The translations under genes were made by a program, and so were the position numbers. Shown in pieces: positions 17,800 through 26,027 of a DNA stretch of 64,000 bases. Each line of letters opens with the position of its first letter. Position 1 is the stretch's first letter. Origin of the DNA: Sphingobacteriales bacterium 44-61 (lineage in GTDB: Bacteria; Bacteroidota; Bacteroidia; Chitinophagales; Chitinophagaceae). The notes beneath the pieces were generated by a model that was given only the letters and a program-made list of their open reading frames with translations, searched no databases and was not told the origin of the DNA. Location: contig MKTW01000016.1 of assembly GCA_001898405.1 (NCBI GenBank), positions 62,001-126,000 of the forward strand. Direction: 5' to 3'.

Positions 17800-17890
17800 C
17801 TCCCCCGAAGACAACAAAGAGCACAAAGAAATAATAAAAGTAAGAAACCTGAAGACTTATTCTTTGTGCTCTTTGTTGTCTTCGGGGGAG
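17800..17890. repeat. Palindromic repeat, 31-bp perfect arms (copy 3 of 3)
   Basis: Left arm 17800-17830 and right arm 17860-17890 are perfect reverse complements with a 29-nt centre. The arm shares AAGACAACAAAGAGCACAAA with copy 1, while its terminal bases (CTCCCCCG) differ from copy 1 (CTCCCACT); the change is mirrored in both arms. Confidence 0.9.
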
Positions 17891-17905
17891 TCCAAAACTT
17901 AATTA

Positions 17906-17913
17906 TACTTTTA
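17906..17913 (+). promoter_or_regulatory. Near-consensus -7 box (TACTTTTA) for the CDF gene
   Basis: TAnnTTTA (last base differs from consensus), 4 nt before the TTG start at 17918 and directly beyond the palindromic repeat. The same TATACTTTTA wording precedes the ABC ATPase start near 40665. Confidence 0.4.
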
Positions 17914-17917
17914 CGCC

Positions 17918-18916
17918 TTGGAAACAGCCAATCAAAATCTTCGTGTGCAAAAATGGGTGGCCGGCATCTCCGTGATACTGCTGGCAATAAAATTCATTGC
18001 CTATTTCTCCACGCTTTCTGTTTCGATACTCACCGATGCACTGGAAAGCATCGTGAATGTGGTGGCAGGTGCCATCGGGCTTTACAGCTTGTATGTGGCG
18101 GCCAAGCCGCGCGACAGTGATCATCCTTATGGCCATGGCAAAGCTGAATTCCTTTCAGCTGCAGTGGAGGGCACACTGATCGGCATTGCAGGATTGGTTA
18201 TTTTGTATAAAGCCATTCTCAGTCTTATCCATCCTGTTGAATTGAAGAAGATAGATATGGGTATCTGGCTGGTAGCAGCCACTGCTCTTGTCAATTACCT
18301 GGTGGGTATCTATTGCGAGCGGATCGGTAAGAAAAATGATTCAATGGCTTTGCAGGCGAGCGGCAAGCATTTGCAAAGCGATACCTTATCAACGCTGGGG
18401 ATCATCGCAGGCCTGGTGCTTTTATACTTTACCGGCTGGAACTGGGTAGATGGGGTGGTGGCGATCCTTTTCGGCGGTTTTATCATTTTTATGGGCTACC
18501 GCATATTAAGGAGCTCCATTGCAGGCATCATGGATGAGGCCGATAGGAAATTGTTGTCGCGGCTGGTGGAATTGCTGAATGCCAACCGGCGCACCAACTG
18601 GATTGATATCCATAATCTCCGCGTTATTAAATATGGCAGCATTTTACATATTGATTGCCACCTCACTGTGCCCTGGTACCTGAATGTGCATGAAGCCCAC
18701 AGGGAAATTGATGCATTAACAGAATTGGTGAGAAAGGAATTTGGCCAAAGCGTCGAATTTTTTGTGCATTCAGACGGCTGCCTGCCTTTTTCCTGCCCGA
18801 TCTGCGATAAGATGGAATGTACCGTGCGAAAGCATAATTTTGAAAAAAAGATCAGGTGGACCCTGGATAATATCCTGAAAAACGAAAAGCATAATCTTGG
18901 ATCACAGGAAGAATAA
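17918..18916 (+). CDS. Cation diffusion facilitator (CDF) metal exporter
   Basis: Proton-coupled divalent-metal exporter of 332 aa with about six TM helices in residues 12-205 and a C-terminal cytosolic ferredoxin-like domain. Signature segments: ILTDALESIVNVVAG in TM2, HPYGHGKAEFLSA after TM2, and HLQSDTLST in TM5 with the HxxxD metal pair. The C-terminal domain ends with an unusual Cys-rich segment, CLPFSCPICDKMEC. There is no ATG; an in-frame stop at 17900-17902 leaves TTG at 17918 as the best start. Confidence 0.9.
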   Translation: METANQNLRVQKWVAGISVILLAIKFIAYFSTLSVSILTDALESIVNVVAGAIGLYSLYVAAKPRDSDHPYGHGKAEFLSAAVEGTLIGIAGLVILYKAILSLIHPVELKKIDMGIWLVAATALVNYLVGIYCERIGKKNDSMALQASGKHLQSDTLSTLGIIAGLVLLYFTGWNWVDGVVAILFGGFIIFMGYRILRSSIAGIMDEADRKLLSRLVELLNANRRTNWIDIHNLRVIKYGSILHIDCHLTVPWYLNVHEAHREIDALTELVRKEFGQSVEFFVHSDGCLPFSCPICDKMECTVRKHNFEKKIRWTLDNILKNEKHNLGSQEE

Positions 18917-18962
18917 AGAATTAAAGGATCGAAAAGTTTAAAATTTAATACCTTATATAACA

Positions 18963-19358
18963 ATGAAGACAATAACAAAATGGATAAAAGACGAGGAGTT
19001 TGAAAGTGAGCATGAAGGGAACCGGATAAAAGTGGATGGAAATAAAAAAAACGGCCATGGCCCTAAAGCCTTATTATTGTCGGGCCTGGCAGGATGCTCA
19101 GGCATTGATGTAACAGGCATTTTACGTAAAATGAAAGTGGAGTTCTCTGATCTTTCCATTGAAGTGGAAGCGGATCAAACCGAAGAGAACCCTAAAGTGT
19201 TTAAAGATATACAGATCACTTACCGCCTTAAAACCGCTGCGGAAAACCTGGAGAAAGTAAAAAAAGCGATCGATCTGTCGCTTGATAAATATTGCGGCGT
19301 AGCAGCCATGTTAAAGAAGAACTCGGCAATTGGCTATACCGTACAAATTTTGAACTAA
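18963..19358 (+). CDS. OsmC family protein
   Basis: 131-aa OsmC/Ohr-fold protein; family members reduce organic hydroperoxides or handle reactive sulfur compounds using two cysteines. The two candidate cysteines are in LAGCSGIDV (near 45) and DKYCGVAAML (near 110). It lies 4 nt before the Rrf2 regulator and upstream of sulfate-assimilation genes, so a thiol or sulfur-related role is plausible. Confidence 0.87.
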   Translation: MKTITKWIKDEEFESEHEGNRIKVDGNKKNGHGPKALLLSGLAGCSGIDVTGILRKMKVEFSDLSIEVEADQTEENPKVFKDIQITYRLKTAAENLEKVKKAIDLSLDKYCGVAAMLKKNSAIGYTVQILN

Positions 19359-19362
19359 GATT

Positions 19363-19773
19363 ATGCTTTCAAAAAAATCACAGTACGCATTTAAGGCATT
19401 GGGTTACCTCACGGAGAAATATACGGAGGGGCCTATCCTGATCTCCGAGATCGCAAAGAAGAAAAAGATCCCATTGAAATTCCTGGAGAATATCCTGCTG
19501 GAATTAAAGAAAGCGGATATCCTGGACAGTAAGAAAGGGAAAGGAGGGGGATATTTTTTAAAGAAAAGCCCTGAAAAAGTGAAAGTGGCTACCATTATCC
19601 GGCTGGTGAATGGTCCTATCTCGATGATTCCCTGTGTGAGCCTGTATTTTTATGAGCGATGTAAAAACTGTAATGAAAAGCATTGTGGCCTCCATGAGAT
19701 GATGACGGAGGTACGTGATGCAACATTGAGTATCGTTGAGAACAGGACCCTTGTAGACCTGGTTGATTATTGA
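19363..19773 (+). CDS. Rrf2 family transcriptional regulator, candidate sulfur regulator
   Basis: 136-aa winged-helix regulator of the IscR/NsrR/CymR family. Helix-turn-helix at about 25-50 (ISEIAKKKKIPLKFLENILL), wing KKGKGGGYFLKK, and a cysteine set PC-VSLYFYER-CKNC-NEKHC (about residues 90-108) like the Fe-S-binding cysteines of IscR-type members. It is co-transcribed with OsmC and placed just before the peroxiredoxin-cys operon. An inverted repeat with matched promoter geometry precedes that operon and the TonB receptor, so I infer this protein controls them, sensing Fe-S status or cysteine. Confidence 0.9.
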   Translation: MLSKKSQYAFKALGYLTEKYTEGPILISEIAKKKKIPLKFLENILLELKKADILDSKKGKGGGYFLKKSPEKVKVATIIRLVNGPISMIPCVSLYFYERCKNCNEKHCGLHEMMTEVRDATLSIVENRTLVDLVDY

Positions 19774-19861
19774 TCCCTCCCTTGTAAATTCTACCCGCCG
19801 CACGTAGATTACGACATGCTGATCTAACATCCGTTAGCTCAGAAAAACCAATTACATAAAA

Positions 19862-19906
19862 ATTAGTCCACAAAGTTTGTGGAGTATTCATTTACCCTTA
19901 TTTTTG
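19862..19906 (+). promoter_or_regulatory. Operator and promoter of the peroxiredoxin-cys operon
   Basis: Operator ATTAGTCCA-N9-TGGAGTATT at 19862-19888. A TTTG (-33) at 19876-19879 lies inside the spacer, and exactly 19 nt after it comes the -7 box TATTTTTG at 19899-19906. The ATG follows at 19929. The same operator-promoter geometry recurs at 29241-29285. Confidence 0.75.
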
Positions 19907-19928
19907 TTAACCATTTAAAATTTGTTTT

Positions 19929-20564
19929 ATGTCATTACGTTTAGGGGATGCCGCCCCCAACTTTAAAGCGCAAACAACTGCAGGTGAAATCGATTTTTAT
20001 GAATACTTAGGCAATGGCTGGGGTGTTTTATTTTCACATCCTGCTGATTACACTCCCGTGTGTACTACTGAACTGGGTAAAACGGCCCTGTTGGGAAGTG
20101 AATTTGCCAGGCGCAATGTGAAAGTGCTGGCCGTAAGTGTTGACCCTCTCGATAAGCATGAAGGCTGGGTAAAAGATATCAATGAAACGCAGAACACGAC
20201 GGTTAATTTCCCTATCATAGCCGATGCAGACAGGAATGTGGCAACACTGTATGATATGATACATCCCAATGCATCAGCAACAGCAACTGTCCGTTCTTTA
20301 TTTGTTATAGGACCGGATAAAGCAGTAAAACTGATCATTACTTATCCTGCATCCACAGGACGGAACTTTACAGAAGTATTGCGTGTGATCGACTCATTGC
20401 AGCTTACAGCCAATCACAGTGTGGCAACTCCGGCCAACTGGACACATGGCGAAGACGTGATCATCGTTCCTTCCGTATCTACAGAAGATGCGATTAAAAA
20501 ATTCCCTAAAGGTGTTAAAGTGGTAAAACCTTACCTGCGCTATACACCTCAGCCTGATCTATAG
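19929..20564 (+). CDS. Peroxiredoxin (1-Cys, Prx6 type)
   Basis: 211-aa thiol peroxidase reducing peroxides. The peroxidatic Cys lies in HPADYTPVCTTELG (about residues 38-51); the Prx6-type layout is shown by the conserved VLAVSVDPLDKHEGWVKDI and a C-terminal domain after residue 165 (NWTHGEDVIIVP). No obvious resolving Cys is present. It is first in the sulfate-assimilation operon, 6 nt before cysH, which suggests protection during sulfur or redox stress. Confidence 0.93.
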   Translation: MSLRLGDAAPNFKAQTTAGEIDFYEYLGNGWGVLFSHPADYTPVCTTELGKTALLGSEFARRNVKVLAVSVDPLDKHEGWVKDINETQNTTVNFPIIADADRNVATLYDMIHPNASATATVRSLFVIGPDKAVKLIITYPASTGRNFTEVLRVIDSLQLTANHSVATPANWTHGEDVIIVPSVSTEDAIKKFPKGVKVVKPYLRYTPQPDL

Positions 20565-20570
20565 TAGTTG

Positions 20571-21287
20571 ATGTTGACGAAAGAACAGATACAAAATTTG
20601 GAAGAATATTCTTTGCCGGAGGCCATCGCGTTCATTGCTGCGTTGTTCCCCGGCAAAGTTGTTTTTTCATCATCCCTGGGGCAGGAAGACCAGGTGATCA
20701 CCGATGTGATCTTCCGGAATACCCTTCCTGTTAAGATCTTTACGATCGATACCGGCCGGTTGTTCAATGAAACATATGAACTGCTTGACCGGATAGAAGC
20801 CCGCTACAAAAACAGGATCCATGTTTATTTCCCTGAAGCAACCGATGTGGAAGAACTGGTAAATACAAAGGGAGTAAACAGTTTTTATGAATCAGTGGAC
20901 AACCGCAAAGCGTGTTGTCATATAAGAAAAGTAAAGCCGCTCAACAGAGCACTGGAAGGTGCTGCAGTCTGGATCACCGGCCTGCGGGCTGAGCAATCGG
21001 GCAACCGCCAGCAGATGCCAATGATCGAATGGATGGAAGACAGGCAACTGTATAAGTTCAACCCTTTGATCAGGTGGAGCTATGACGAAATGCTGGCCTA
21101 CCTGCGTGAGTTCAATGTGCCTTACAGCCCTTTACATGATAAAGGATTTGTCAGTATTGGTTGCGCTCCCTGCACCAGGGCCATTGAGCCCGGTGAAGAT
21201 GCACGCGCCGGCCGCTGGTGGTGGGAAACATCACATAAGGAATGCGGATTGCATTCCACAGCCGGTAACCTGTTAGTTAATAAATAG
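20571..21287 (+). CDS. cysH: Phosphoadenylyl/adenylyl-sulfate reductase (APS-reductase type)
   Basis: Reduces activated sulfate to sulfite with thioredoxin. PP-loop-like FSSSLGQEDQVI near the N-terminus; KACCHIRKVKPL and GCAPCTR supply the CC...CxxC cysteines of the [4Fe-4S] cluster of APS reductases; the catalytic Cys is in SHKECGLH near the C-terminus. With no APS kinase (cysC) nearby, I infer it uses APS. ATG at 20571 (a TTG immediately before it is not needed). 238 aa. Confidence 0.94.
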   Translation: MLTKEQIQNLEEYSLPEAIAFIAALFPGKVVFSSSLGQEDQVITDVIFRNTLPVKIFTIDTGRLFNETYELLDRIEARYKNRIHVYFPEATDVEELVNTKGVNSFYESVDNRKACCHIRKVKPLNRALEGAAVWITGLRAEQSGNRQQMPMIEWMEDRQLYKFNPLIRWSYDEMLAYLREFNVPYSPLHDKGFVSIGCAPCTRAIEPGEDARAGRWWWETSHKECGLHSTAGNLLVNK

Positions 21288-21301
21288 AAGAAATGTAGCG
21301 T

Positions 21302-22210
21302 ATGAGTAAGTATCATCTGGATTACCTGGAACAACTGGAAGCTGAGAGCATTCATATTTTCCGTGAAATAGCCGCACAGTTTGAAAAACCTGCTCTGCTG
21401 TTCAGCGGTGGGAAAGATTCCATTACACTGGTCCATCTTGCAAAAAAGGCATTTGCACCCGGACGGATACCTTTTCCGCTGGTCCATATTGACACAGGCC
21501 ATAATTTTCCTGAAGCGCTGGCTTACCGTGATCAGCTGGCGGAGGAGGTAAAAGCTGACCTCGTTGTGCGAAAAGTGGAAGACACGATAAAGCAAAGGGA
21601 TCTTACAGAACCCAAAGGGAAATTTGCCAGCCGCAACTGGCTTCAAACCTATACCCTGCTGGATACCATTGAGGAATTTGGCTTTGATGCCTGTATTGGT
21701 GGTGCAAGACGTGATGAAGAAAAAGCAAGGGCCAAGGAAAGGATCTTTTCCGTACGTGATGAATTCGGACAATGGAACCCTAAACTGCAACGGCCTGAAT
21801 TATGGGGCATCTACAATGGCCGGATCCATAAAGGAGAAAATGTGCGGGTGTTCCCGATCAGCAACTGGACAGAACTGGATATCTGGAATTATATCCGTAA
21901 AGAAAATATCGGCCTTCCATCCATTTACTTCTCACATGAGCGCGAAGTGATCGCTCATGAAGGTCAGTTGATCGCCGTGTCAGGCTTTATACAGGTGGAT
22001 GATACAGACACAGTCATAAAGAAGAGAGTACGTTACAGAACGGTAGGCGATATGACCTGTACCGCTGCTGTAGAATCAGCTGCAGCAACACTGGATGAAG
22101 TGATCAATGAAATTACTGCTGCCCGTATCAGCGAAAGAGGTGAAACAAGAATTGATGATAAGGTGACGGAAGCAGCAATGGAAGACAGGAAAAAGAATGG
22201 ATACTTCTAA
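21302..22210 (+). CDS. cysD: Sulfate adenylyltransferase subunit 2
   Basis: Catalytic ATP sulfurylase subunit that makes APS from sulfate and ATP, working with the GTPase CysN. PP-loop LLFSGGKDSITL (about 32-43), HIDTGHNFPEAL, GGARRDEEKARAKER, and WTELDIWNYI are standard. 302 aa, family length. 14 nt after cysH and 10 nt before cysN. Confidence 0.97.
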   Translation: MSKYHLDYLEQLEAESIHIFREIAAQFEKPALLFSGGKDSITLVHLAKKAFAPGRIPFPLVHIDTGHNFPEALAYRDQLAEEVKADLVVRKVEDTIKQRDLTEPKGKFASRNWLQTYTLLDTIEEFGFDACIGGARRDEEKARAKERIFSVRDEFGQWNPKLQRPELWGIYNGRIHKGENVRVFPISNWTELDIWNYIRKENIGLPSIYFSHEREVIAHEGQLIAVSGFIQVDDTDTVIKKRVRYRTVGDMTCTAAVESAAATLDEVINEITAARISERGETRIDDKVTEAAMEDRKKNGYF

Positions 22211-22220
22211 AAATTAAAAC

Positions 22221-23462
22221 ATGGATCTATTAAGGTTTATTACAGCAGGTAGTGTAGATGATGGGAAGAGTACCCTTATTGGCCGTCTGCTGTACGACAG
22301 CAAGAATATATTGGTTGACCAACTGGAAGCGCTGGAAAAGCAAACAAGGAATAAAGAAGCTGGCGTGATAGACCTGGCTTTGCTGACCGATGGATTGCGT
22401 GCAGAGCGTGAGCAGGGAATTACAATTGATGTGGCTTACCGGTATTTTTCAACACCTCAAAGGAAATTCATTATTGCCGATGCGCCTGGCCATGTGCAGT
22501 ATACGCGCAATATGATCACAGGAGCTTCCAATGCCAATCTTATTATTATCCTGGTAGATGCCCGGCAGGGAGTGGTAGAGCAAACCCGTCGCCACTCCAT
22601 TATTGCTTCACTTCTCAAAATACCACATGTGGTAGTAGCAGTGAATAAAATGGACCTGGTTGAATACTCACAGGATGTATACAATAATATATTGATCGAT
22701 TATGCGGAAGTAGCAAAGCAGCTCGGATTAAAGGATGTGACCTATATTCCCATCAGTGCATTGAATGGAGATAATATTGTTGACAGATCATCGGTCATTG
22801 ACTGGTATGAAGGAAAGCCTTTATTGCAGTTGCTCGAAGAAGTAGAGATCGGCCGGGATATCAATCATGCAGATGCCCGTTTCCAGGTGCAACTGGTGAT
22901 CCGCCCGCAAACAACCGATCTGCATGATTACCGTGGTTATGCAGGAAAAGTGGCCAGTGGTGTGTACAGGAAAGGTGATAAAGTAACTGTTTTGCCGGCA
23001 AATATTGAAACAAGCATCAGCAAGTTGGAAATAGGCGGCGAAGAGAAAGAAGAAGTGTTTGCCCCGCAAAGCGTGATCATTCACCTGGCAGATGATATTG
23101 ATATCAGCCGTGGTGATTCAATAGTGAAAACAGATGACCAACCACAGGTTGCCAATGAACTGGAAGTATTGCTATGCTGGCTCGATGAAAAGCCTTTACA
23201 ACCAGGCAATAAATATTACCTGCAACACAATAGCCGTTTGCTGAGGGCTGTAGTGAAACAGGTGGAATATAAACTGGATGTAAACACCTTGCAACAGCTG
23301 CCGGTGGAAGCAGGTGTGAAACTGAATGAAGTGGTGAAAGCGACCATTAAAACAGCTTCACCGCTGGTGTATGACAGCTATGCCAAGAACCAGGCTGATG
23401 GCAGTGCAATATTGGTGGATGAAACAAGCAATAACACAGTAGCAGCGGTATTGCTGCAATAA
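22221..23462 (+). CDS. cysN: Sulfate adenylyltransferase subunit 1 (GTPase)
   Basis: EF-Tu-like GTPase that couples GTP hydrolysis to APS synthesis by CysD. G1 AGSVDDGKSTLIG, switch region EREQGITIDVAYRYF, G3 DAPGHVQYTRNM, G4 VNKMDL, then two beta-barrel domains (about 215-410). 413 aa and no fused APS kinase domain at the C-terminus, consistent with an APS-reductase pathway. Confidence 0.96.
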   Translation: MDLLRFITAGSVDDGKSTLIGRLLYDSKNILVDQLEALEKQTRNKEAGVIDLALLTDGLRAEREQGITIDVAYRYFSTPQRKFIIADAPGHVQYTRNMITGASNANLIIILVDARQGVVEQTRRHSIIASLLKIPHVVVAVNKMDLVEYSQDVYNNILIDYAEVAKQLGLKDVTYIPISALNGDNIVDRSSVIDWYEGKPLLQLLEEVEIGRDINHADARFQVQLVIRPQTTDLHDYRGYAGKVASGVYRKGDKVTVLPANIETSISKLEIGGEEKEEVFAPQSVIIHLADDIDISRGDSIVKTDDQPQVANELEVLLCWLDEKPLQPGNKYYLQHNSRLLRAVVKQVEYKLDVNTLQQLPVEAGVKLNEVVKATIKTASPLVYDSYAKNQADGSAILVDETSNNTVAAVLLQ

Positions 23463-23475
23463 ATTTTTTTACCTA

Positions 23476-23502
23476 ATAAATCTACTAAATCGGTAGACTA
23501 TG
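23476..23502. promoter_or_regulatory. Operator-like inverted repeat before cobA
   Basis: ATAAATCTA-N9-TAGACTATG matches ATTAGTCTA-N9-TAGACTAAT at 7 of 9 positions in each half and overlaps the cobA ATG. There is no -33/-7 pair in the geometry seen at the other two sites, so it may be an internal operator or a decayed copy. Confidence 0.4.
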
Positions 23503-24318
23503 AGCCTACAACGTATCAATGGGAAAGTGATCCTGGCAGGTGCCGGACCGGGTGATCCGGAACTTATTTCTGTGAAAGCAGTCCGCTGGTTGCAAAAAGC
23601 GGATATTGTTTTAACTGACCGGCTTGTGAGCCATGAAATACTGAACGAGTATGTAAGCCCGCAGGCAGAGATCATCTGCGTGGGCAAGCAGGGCCGTTAT
23701 GGACTTTCCACTCCGCAGAAAAAGATCAATCAATTGATGATCGAGCATAGCAGGGCGGGAAAAACGGTAGTACGCCTGAAAGGCGGTGATGTATCCGTGT
23801 TTGCCAATATGCTGGATGAATTGCAGGCATTAGTTGAAAATGGGATCTCTTATGAGATCATCCCGGGCATTTCTGCAGCTTTTGGTGCAGCAGCCTATGC
23901 CGGCATTCCCCTTACTGCCCGCAACTACGCCAATGCTGTCCGTTTTCTTACTTACTATAAAACCGATCTGCTGTCGCCGGAATACTGGAATGAACTGGCT
24001 GCAACGGATGATACGCTGGTATTCTATATGTCATCTGGCACATTGGATGATATTGTAGAGAACCTCAAAAGCAGCGGCATCCGCTCAGATAAATTCCTTG
24101 CCGTGGTGGAACAAGCCACAACGCGCCTGCAAAACGTGCATATCTCCAATATTTACCAGCATAAACTGGTATTTGAAGGAAAGGAATTTGCCTCCCCTTC
24201 CTTGCTGATCATTGGTAAAGTGGTGGCATTGCACGAACAGTTTGCCTGGATACGCAACAGCAACAGCCAGGAACAATATTTTGAACCAGTGGAATCGCTG
24301 AGGAAGCAAGCTGTATAA
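23500..24318 (+). CDS. cobA: Uroporphyrinogen-III C-methyltransferase
   Basis: SAM-dependent enzyme making precorrin-2, the first step from uroporphyrinogen III to siroheme, the cofactor of sulfite reductase. Motifs: GAGPGDPELISVKA, VLTDRLVS, GKQGRYGLSTPQ, VVRLKGGDVSVF and the ITRE-like PGISAAFGAAAYAGIPLT. 272 aa. It sits inside the cys operon, and the remaining siroheme steps are encoded two genes downstream. Confidence 0.94.
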   Translation: MSLQRINGKVILAGAGPGDPELISVKAVRWLQKADIVLTDRLVSHEILNEYVSPQAEIICVGKQGRYGLSTPQKKINQLMIEHSRAGKTVVRLKGGDVSVFANMLDELQALVENGISYEIIPGISAAFGAAAYAGIPLTARNYANAVRFLTYYKTDLLSPEYWNELAATDDTLVFYMSSGTLDDIVENLKSSGIRSDKFLAVVEQATTRLQNVHISNIYQHKLVFEGKEFASPSLLIIGKVVALHEQFAWIRNSNSQEQYFEPVESLRKQAV

Positions 24319-24332
24319 ATCAAAACCATTGT

Positions 24333-26012
24333 ATGCTCCCTGAATCAAAACTGAAATCTTTTTTAGACCTTGTTCACTCCTCTACAAAGGAAGAGCTGAT
24401 CTGGATCAATGGTTATTTGAATGGTCTTGTAGCTAACGGCAACACTGAAATTCCTGCAACGACTACGAAAAGGATCAGTCTTGTATATGGAACAGAAACA
24501 GGAAATGCCAAAAAACTGGCAGCACAACTGGCGGCAGTAGCCAAGAAAAAAGGTGTGAATGCAAAACTGACCGGGCTTGACCAGTACCGGCTGGCTGATC
24601 TTGCAAAAGAAGAATACCTGTTTGTGGTGATCAGTACACAGGGTGAGGGCGAGCCTCCCCTGCCTGCAAAAAAGTTTTACGAATACATTCATGCCAATCA
24701 ATTGCAATTGCCTGATCTGAAATACAGCGTGCTGGCATTAGGTGATACATCTTATCCCCTGTATTGCAAGACCGGTGAAGATGTAGATCAGCAATTGAAC
24801 AGATTTGGTGCCAGGCGTGTGGTGCCATTACAGAAATGTGATGTGGACTATGAAGAAGATGCCATGCAATGGTTTGAAAAAGTGCTGGCATTGTTGGAAA
24901 AGCAAACAACGCCTCCGGCCAGCACACCGGTTACGAAAAAGAAAACAGAAAAGAAATTTTATAACGGTATTATACAGGCTAATGTTAATTTGAATGACCG
25001 TGGTTCCAATAAACAAACCTATCATATTGAAATAGGTACGGATGAGGAGATAGAATACGAACCGGGTGATACTATTGGCATTGTTCCGCGCAACAGACCG
25101 GAAGTGGTTGACCGTATCATTTCCCTTACAGGCATTGATCCCGAATTGGAGATAGAGACAGCCAGGGCAAAAGCACCAGTGCGGGAATTGCTGGCCGGTA
25201 ACCTGAGCATTTGCTATTTACTTACCAGTACGATTAAAAAATATGCTTCTCTCACAGCACAGGAAATTCCTGATACAAGAATGGACCTGGTTGACCTGCT
25301 GCGCATCTATCCCGTAAAAGATGCGGAACAGTTCAAAGATGTGTTACAGCTATTGATACCAATAGCCCCCCGTTTATATTCAGTTGCTTCATCTCCTGAA
25401 GGGCATGGAAGAAATGAGGTGCATATCACCGTTGCGCGTGACCGTTTCCTGGCCCAGGATGAACAACGCTATGGGCTTTGCAGTGAGTTCCTTGGCGATC
25501 AGCCTGTTGGTTCCACTCTTACTTTTTATGTGCACAAGGATAAGAACTTCAAACTGCCCGCAGCGGAAAAAGATATTATCATGATTGGGCCGGGTACGGG
25601 TGTAGCACCTTTCCGTGCTTTCCTGGCAGAACGTGATGCAACAGGTGCAACAGGAAGAAACTGGTTCTTTTTTGGGGAGCAGCATTTTGTAACGGATTTT
25701 CTTTACCAGGTGGAGATGCAGAATTATGTGCAAACAGGTGTGCTCACTCAATTGGACCTTGCATTCTCGAGAGATCAAACAGAGAAGATCTATGTGCAAC
25801 ATCGTATGCAGCAGCAAGCCGCTGAATTGTATAAGTGGATTGAAGGCGGCGCCTCTGTTTATATCAGCGGAACAAAAGATCCGATGAGCAGGGACGTGGA
25901 AACTGCGTTGCTGAAGATCATCAGTGAAGAAGGAGGCTTAAATGCCGATGCTTCAATAAAATATCTCGAACAACTGAAAAAAGAAGGTAGATACAGTAAA
26001 GACGTTTATTAA
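24333..26012 (+). CDS. cysJ: Sulfite reductase [NADPH] flavoprotein subunit
   Basis: Transfers electrons from NADPH via FAD and FMN to the hemoprotein CysI. Flavodoxin domain about 47-190 (LVYGTETGNAKKLA, STQGEGEPPLPAK, LGDTSYPLYC), FAD-binding domain about 205-410 (RLYSVASSPEGHGR), and NADPH domain (MIGPGTGVAPFRAFLAER, FFFGEQHFVTDFLYQ, YISGTKDPM) ending in KDVY with a terminal aromatic. 559 aa, close to family length. Confidence 0.94.
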   Translation: MLPESKLKSFLDLVHSSTKEELIWINGYLNGLVANGNTEIPATTTKRISLVYGTETGNAKKLAAQLAAVAKKKGVNAKLTGLDQYRLADLAKEEYLFVVISTQGEGEPPLPAKKFYEYIHANQLQLPDLKYSVLALGDTSYPLYCKTGEDVDQQLNRFGARRVVPLQKCDVDYEEDAMQWFEKVLALLEKQTTPPASTPVTKKKTEKKFYNGIIQANVNLNDRGSNKQTYHIEIGTDEEIEYEPGDTIGIVPRNRPEVVDRIISLTGIDPELEIETARAKAPVRELLAGNLSICYLLTSTIKKYASLTAQEIPDTRMDLVDLLRIYPVKDAEQFKDVLQLLIPIAPRLYSVASSPEGHGRNEVHITVARDRFLAQDEQRYGLCSEFLGDQPVGSTLTFYVHKDKNFKLPAAEKDIIMIGPGTGVAPFRAFLAERDATGATGRNWFFFGEQHFVTDFLYQVEMQNYVQTGVLTQLDLAFSRDQTEKIYVQHRMQQQAAELYKWIEGGASVYISGTKDPMSRDVETALLKIISEEGGLNADASIKYLEQLKKEGRYSKDVY

Positions 26013-26027
26013 GCATAAATCATAAAA

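Noticed and set aside
19785-19811. TCTAC-N9-GTAGA between rrf2 and the peroxiredoxin gene as another operator
   Set aside because: Half-sites do not align with ATTAGTCYA at the same spacing (CTA to TAG distance 11, not 9) and no -33/-7 pair follows.
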